NCBI RefSeq assembly: GCF_038007465.1
Contig: NZ_JBBOXF010000001.1
Coordinates: 3,917,001-3,981,000, forward strand
Direction of reading: 5' to 3'
Length of the DNA stretch: 64,000 nucleotides
DNA from: Sporosarcina sp. FSL K6-1508
GTDB taxonomy: Bacteria > Bacillota > Bacilli > Bacillales_A > Planococcaceae
Shown: piece by piece, positions 60,394 through 64,000 of the stretch
Layout: each line of letters starts with the position of its first letter
How positions within the stretch are numbered: the stretch's first letter is position 1
Notes under the pieces: generated by a model
What the model saw: only the letters and a program-made list of their open reading frames with translations
What the model was told of the DNA's origin: nothing
Database searches by the model: none
Position numbers and translations under genes: made by a program

Positions 60394-62067
60394 TCAAATT
60401 TCAATAATGACGGGAAGTATCATCGGTCTTCTTTTTGTCTGGGTATATAAAAGTGTTTCAACCGACTTTTTTATATGCTGTTTCAGATTAATTCTTTTGT
60501 TCTCATTAGCCCCCTGCAATTTGTTAATGTTCTTTATCACCAACTGATTCACTTCATTCAATAATGCTTCCGACTCGCTCCCATACACAAACCCGCGAGA
60601 AATTGTATCGGGGTCAGAGATAAGCTGACCATCCGTTTTACTTATAGAAATAACAATGACCAGCATACCTTCCTCAGAAAGTAGTTTTCGATCACGTAAC
60701 ACAATGTTTCCAACATCACCAATGCCCAATCCATCTACGAAAATATTTCCTGATTGTACTTTTCGTGTTTGGCGGGCCTCGCGATTATTAATATCCACAA
60801 CATCCCCATTGTTAATAATGAAAATATTTTCTCTTTCCACCCCTACGGATTCTGCTAATAAACGATGCTGATAAAGCATTCTAAACTCACCATGAATCGG
60901 TACGAAATATTTCGGCTTCATTAAAGTGAGCATTAACTTCAGTTCTTCCTGACATGCATGTCCTGAAACATGCATGCCTGTTACAGTCCCAGATCCATAA
61001 ATCACTTTGGCTCCCAAAAGGTATAGATTATCGATGATACGTGACACACTTTTTTCATTCCCCGGGATTGGCGATGAAGCAAAAATAACCGTATCTTCAG
61101 GATGGACTTCTACCTCACGAAAATTCCCACTGGACAAACGGGACAGTGCCGCCATAGGCTCTCCTTGACTTCCCGTACAAAGAATCACTACCTTCTCTGG
61201 GTCCATTCCCCTGACTTCATTTTTATCAATTAACATTCCTTCAGGGATAGTCAAATACCCGAGTTCTGAAGCTACGGCTACGACATTCACCATACTTCGG
61301 CCTAGCAATGCAAGCTTACGGTTCGTTTTTTGTGCGGCATCTACTACTTGCTGTACACGATGGACGTTAGAAGCGAAAGTAGAAATAAATACTTTCCGAC
61401 GGGCTTTGCGGAATGCTTCTTCAATATGCCCGCCTATAAGTATTTCAGATGGATTAAAACCAGGACGTTCCGCATTGGTACTTTCCGATAATAAAAGAAG
61501 AACTCCCTCACTGCCAATTTTAGCCATTTTATGAATATCTGGATAGTCCCTATTGACAGGCGTTAAATCGAACTTGAAATCGCCCGTATGTACGACTGCG
61601 CCCTCCGGCGTATGAAATACAATACCTAAACAATCGGGAATACTGTGGCTTGTTTTGAAAAAAGTCACTCTTACTGTTCCAAAATCCAAATCGGAATCGG
61701 AATTTATCAGTACTAGCTCAGTTTGTCTTAGAAGCCCATGTTCTTTTAACTTAAGTTCAATTAAACCGAGCGTTAATCGTGTTGCGTAAATCGGTACATT
61801 TAATTGTTTCAAAAAGTAGGGAATGCCCCCAATATGATCTTCATGACCATGTGTAATAACCAATGCCCGTATCTTATCCTTATTTCTTTGTAAGTATGAA
61901 ATGTCCTGGATTATCAAATCAATTCCCAATAGACTTTCATCCGGAAACTTAGCACCGCAGTCGATGACAACAATATCCTCTTCATACTGAATGACATACA
62001 TATTTTTACCAATTTCATTAATGCCGCCTAAAGCAAAAATTGACAACTTATTTTCGGTGGTATTCAA
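60394..62067 (-). CDS. Ribonuclease J family protein
   Basis: 557 residues from a TTG at 62067, 9 bp after GGGAGGAA. Metallo-beta-lactamase and beta-CASP domains: THGHEDHIGGIP, FFKTSHSIPDCLGI, HTGDFKFDLTP, FISTFASNVHRVQQV, LCTGSQGEPMAALSR, and the C-terminal domain ending KTKRRPMILPVIIEI-like (here QTKRRPMILPV). Close to RnjA of B. subtilis but several core positions differ, so it may be an additional paralogue rather than the essential copy. 5'-exo- and endoribonuclease in RNA decay and maturation. Confidence 0.9.
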   Translation of the reverse strand: MNTTENKLSIFALGGINEIGKNMYVIQYEEDIVVIDCGAKFPDESLLGIDLIIQDISYLQRNKDKIRALVITHGHEDHIGGIPYFLKQLNVPIYATRLTLGLIELKLKEHGLLRQTELVLINSDSDLDFGTVRVTFFKTSHSIPDCLGIVFHTPEGAVVHTGDFKFDLTPVNRDYPDIHKMAKIGSEGVLLLLSESTNAERPGFNPSEILIGGHIEEAFRKARRKVFISTFASNVHRVQQVVDAAQKTNRKLALLGRSMVNVVAVASELGYLTIPEGMLIDKNEVRGMDPEKVVILCTGSQGEPMAALSRLSSGNFREVEVHPEDTVIFASSPIPGNEKSVSRIIDNLYLLGAKVIYGSGTVTGMHVSGHACQEELKLMLTLMKPKYFVPIHGEFRMLYQHRLLAESVGVERENIFIINNGDVVDINNREARQTRKVQSGNIFVDGLGIGDVGNIVLRDRKLLSEEGMLVIVISISKTDGQLISDPDTISRGFVYGSESEALLNEVNQLVIKNINKLQGANENKRINLKQHIKKSVETLLYTQTKRRPMILPVIIEI

Positions 62068-62203
62068 ATTTAAATTCCTCCCACTTTGAAATAGTATTCA
62101 AAGTATGCCCATAAAGCACTTATTTATGAAGTTGGGTTCTCGGGGAAGAATCCGGTTAATTGTATACTTTTATACATTAAACGTTTTCAACTAACAATGG
62201 ACA

Positions 62204-63256
62204 TTAGAGGAGGTAAAAACCGATACCCATAATCAGATAAGCGGCAAATAGAATGAGACCCTCAAACCAATTCGATTCGCCGTCATTGCATAAATTGATG
62301 ACAAGGAATGTTGCGGATACCATTGCAACCAACTCTGGCACAGTGAAAACAAGTGCCATCGATTGCGGCATTATGAGCGAAATAAGGACGAGGATTGGCG
62401 CAACGAACATGGCGACCTGCAACGTAGAACCAACTGCTATCTCCACGGCTACATCCATCTTATCCTTCACCGCCATCGTAATAGCGGATACGTGCTCCGC
62501 CGCATTTCCGACAATCGCGACGATAATGACACCGATGAATAACTCTGTCCACCCGAATTTTTCGCCAAGCATTTCAAATGTATGAACCAGTTGCTCTGAT
62601 ACGAAAGCAACTGTAATCGTCGCTAAGAGTAGGACGAGAATCGACTTGCGCTTCGTCCATTCTGGTGTTTCCTTTTCCTCCACGGCCTTATCGGAAGAGG
62701 CAAATACGCCGCGATGTGTAACAAGCTTGAAGAACAGCCCAGCAAGATAAAGGACGATCAGTACTACCGCGATGCCAATACTTAAGTTGAATGTCGTTTG
62801 TGCATCCATCGACATAGAGAAAATCTCTGGGATGACAAATGCCACGATGACAGCGAAAATCAGCAATCCCGAATTGTAGCGCGCGTCATGAAGACTGAAA
62901 CTTTGGCGTTTGAATTTAATGCCTCCGGCAAAAAAGGAAAGCCCGAGTACAAGCAACAAATTCCCAAGTACAGAGCCCGTAAGCGAAGCCAAGACGATGC
63001 CGACCATTCCCGCCTTCAGAGTGAAGATCGATATGATGAGCTCGACGGCGTTTCCGAATGTTGCGTTCAACAGTCCCCCAATCCTCGGTCCACTAACGAT
63101 GGCAAGACTTTCCGTCGCCCGGCCTATGTATCCCGAAAGCCCGATGATGCTTATACAGCAAAGGATGAACATAACGATATCCGACCAATTTAGGATCGCT
63201 CCTGCAATCACGAGTGGGACACCGGTGACAACAAGTATGGCAAATAACCGATTCAA
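62204..63256 (-). CDS. Calcium/proton exchanger (CAX/YfkE)
   Basis: 350 residues from a TTG at 63256 (6 bp after GAGGTG), giving the start MNRLFAILVVTGVPL as in B. subtilis YfkE; a GTG at 63265 lies in the site. Eleven or so helices in two homologous halves, each with a signature helix: NATFGNAVELIISI and VGNAAEHVSAITMAV, whose Glu residues bind Ca2+. An acidic cytoplasmic loop (SSDKAVEEKETPEW) joins the halves. Single gene. Confidence 0.9.
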   Translation of the reverse strand: MNRLFAILVVTGVPLVIAGAILNWSDIVMFILCCISIIGLSGYIGRATESLAIVSGPRIGGLLNATFGNAVELIISIFTLKAGMVGIVLASLTGSVLGNLLLVLGLSFFAGGIKFKRQSFSLHDARYNSGLLIFAVIVAFVIPEIFSMSMDAQTTFNLSIGIAVVLIVLYLAGLFFKLVTHRGVFASSDKAVEEKETPEWTKRKSILVLLLATITVAFVSEQLVHTFEMLGEKFGWTELFIGVIIVAIVGNAAEHVSAITMAVKDKMDVAVEIAVGSTLQVAMFVAPILVLISLIMPQSMALVFTVPELVAMVSATFLVINLCNDGESNWFEGLILFAAYLIMGIGFYLL

Positions 63257-63453
63257 CAGAATCACCTCTTTAAATAATTGAGACCTCCCTACTATCTTTC
63301 CCTTATGAAGTAATTAAAAACGTCAATCTGAACGGTTTAAATGGAAAAAATGCGACAAACGCACGGCTTATTTTAAATAAACGGTGCGTTTTGGATATAT
63401 TGAGAGTTATGTTTATCTTGAGATGAATTATGACCGCCACGCCCTTTTCTCCA

Positions 63454-63498
63454 AAATAAAAATGATTGTCTCTCAATAGGAGGCAATCATTTTTATTT
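63454..63498 (-). terminator. Rho-independent terminator
   Basis: Perfect 15-bp stem 63454-63468 with 63484-63498, T-rich on the minus strand, 7 bp after the stop of the partial hpaB-like gene. Confidence 0.85.
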
Positions 63499-63504
63499 GA
63501 GATT

Positions 63505-64000
63505 TCATCCTAAAATATCCTTCACTCGCTGCACAAAAGGTTCCTTGTCGTAGGATTTATACAATTGACTGGAAAGTTTAATCGGATCACCAAAGAAAAA
63601 CCGTTCATATAACGTTTCGCGTGTACCAAATGAACTCATCGTTAAATCCCATGCTAAGCGGAAAACTTTGACGCGATCTTCTGCATTTTTGGATTTAGAC
63701 TGCAAATATTGATCTAAATCTTTTCGTATACTTGACTGAAATGCATTTTCTGTCGGGATAGACATCAATCCACTTGCACCTAACAGCTGAATGATTTCTG
63801 TAAATCTTGGATAGACCCGGGGAAATAGATTAATCGCAATTTGCAGTGTTGTTCGATCTGGTCGCATAAATCCCCATTTATCAATTTCAGCTTCAGCTTC
63901 AGATTTCATTATCAATGCTTTCATTGTTTCCAATGCCACAATAATTTCAGAGGCCTTCTCTTGAACATGCTGGTATTCCCCGATATTAATAGTGTCGATG
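63505..64000 (-). CDS. HpaB-family flavin-dependent phenol monooxygenase, C-terminal part
   Basis: About 164 C-terminal residues; the gene continues past the right edge. Matches the end of HpaB: HVQEKASEIIVALETMK, FPRVYPRFTEIIQLLGASGL, VKVFRLAWDLTMSSFGTRE and LYERFFFGDP. Compared with hpaB at 9505-10989 the sequence is clearly diverged (for example YERFFFGDPIKLSS against YEYYFFGDPVRMSN), so it is a paralogue with perhaps another phenolic substrate. It ends in its own terminator. Confidence 0.85.
   Translation of the reverse strand, partial: IDTINIGEYQHVQEKASEIIVALETMKALIMKSEAEAEIDKWGFMRPDRTTLQIAINLFPRVYPRFTEIIQLLGASGLMSIPTENAFQSSIRKDLDQYLQSKSKNAEDRVKVFRLAWDLTMSSFGTRETLYERFFFGDPIKLSSQLYKSYDKEPFVQRVKDILG

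Overview
The window reads as a chromosome segment of a low-GC Gram-positive, spore-forming bacterium of the Bacillales, most like the Planococcaceae (Sporosarcina/Lysinibacillus group). Pointers are the strong GGAGG-type ribosome binding sites with frequent GTG/TTG starts, a Spo0E-family phosphatase, CcpA-type cre boxes, RNase J, a bacillopeptidase F-like protease, and a phenylalanine dehydrogenase that closely resembles the Sporosarcina ureae enzyme as I remember it. No rRNA, tRNA, prophage or CRISPR array was seen.

Layout. 1-5.1 kb: edge of an ABC transporter operon and an orphan paralogous substrate-binding lipoprotein, with small proteins and an aeRF1-type release factor between them. 5.2-13.1 kb: 4-hydroxyphenylacetate (4-HPA) meta-cleavage genes hpaG1-G2-F, hpaB-C, an aldolase of the DapA fold, hpaE and hpaD, all on the minus strand. 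13.3-16.1 kb: a complete ABC transporter paralogous to the one at the left edge. 16.9-24.3 kb: an operon of FlK-like thioesterase, phenylalanine dehydrogenase and a whole 2-oxoacid dehydrogenase complex (E1 alpha, E1 beta, E2, E3), with a divergent GntR regulator. 24.3-30.1 kb: assorted housekeeping and accessory genes, repeats and one pseudogene. 30.3-41.5 kb: phenylacetate genes paaX, then paaA-B-C-D-EthD-F-G-aldehyde dehydrogenase-H-J, plus a ferredoxin and paaK. 41.8-48.5 kb: a large secreted protease, two membrane proteins and a DinB protein. 48.5-50.9 kb: gene-poor, packed with repeats, an IS110 remnant and a possible structured RNA. 50.9-59.1 kb: a hydrolase, then a sigma-54 type operon (Fe-alcohol dehydrogenase, GntP permease, CoA-acylating semialdehyde dehydrogenase, second Fe-alcohol dehydrogenase) with its CBS-PAS-AAA+ activator. 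59.4-64 kb: metallo-hydrolase, RNase J, Ca2+/H+ exchanger and the end of a second hpaB.

How the genes fit together. The window is an aromatic amino acid and aromatic acid catabolism island. My main inference is that the 16.9-23.2 kb operon deaminates phenylalanine (and perhaps tyrosine) and oxidatively decarboxylates the arylpyruvate to aryl-acetyl-CoA. Phenylacetyl-CoA would enter the paa epoxidase directly. 4-hydroxyphenylacetyl-CoA could be hydrolysed by the thioesterase to 4-HPA for HpaBC. A 25-bp operator-like sequence is shared (21 of 25 positions) between the promoter of this operon and the promoter of hpaBC, which ties the two branches together.

Pathway gaps seen here: no hpaH hydratase, no paaE reductase, no paaZ hydrolase domain and no succinate-semialdehyde dehydrogenase obviously assigned. 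A family of MITE-like palindromic repeats is scattered through the intergenic regions.
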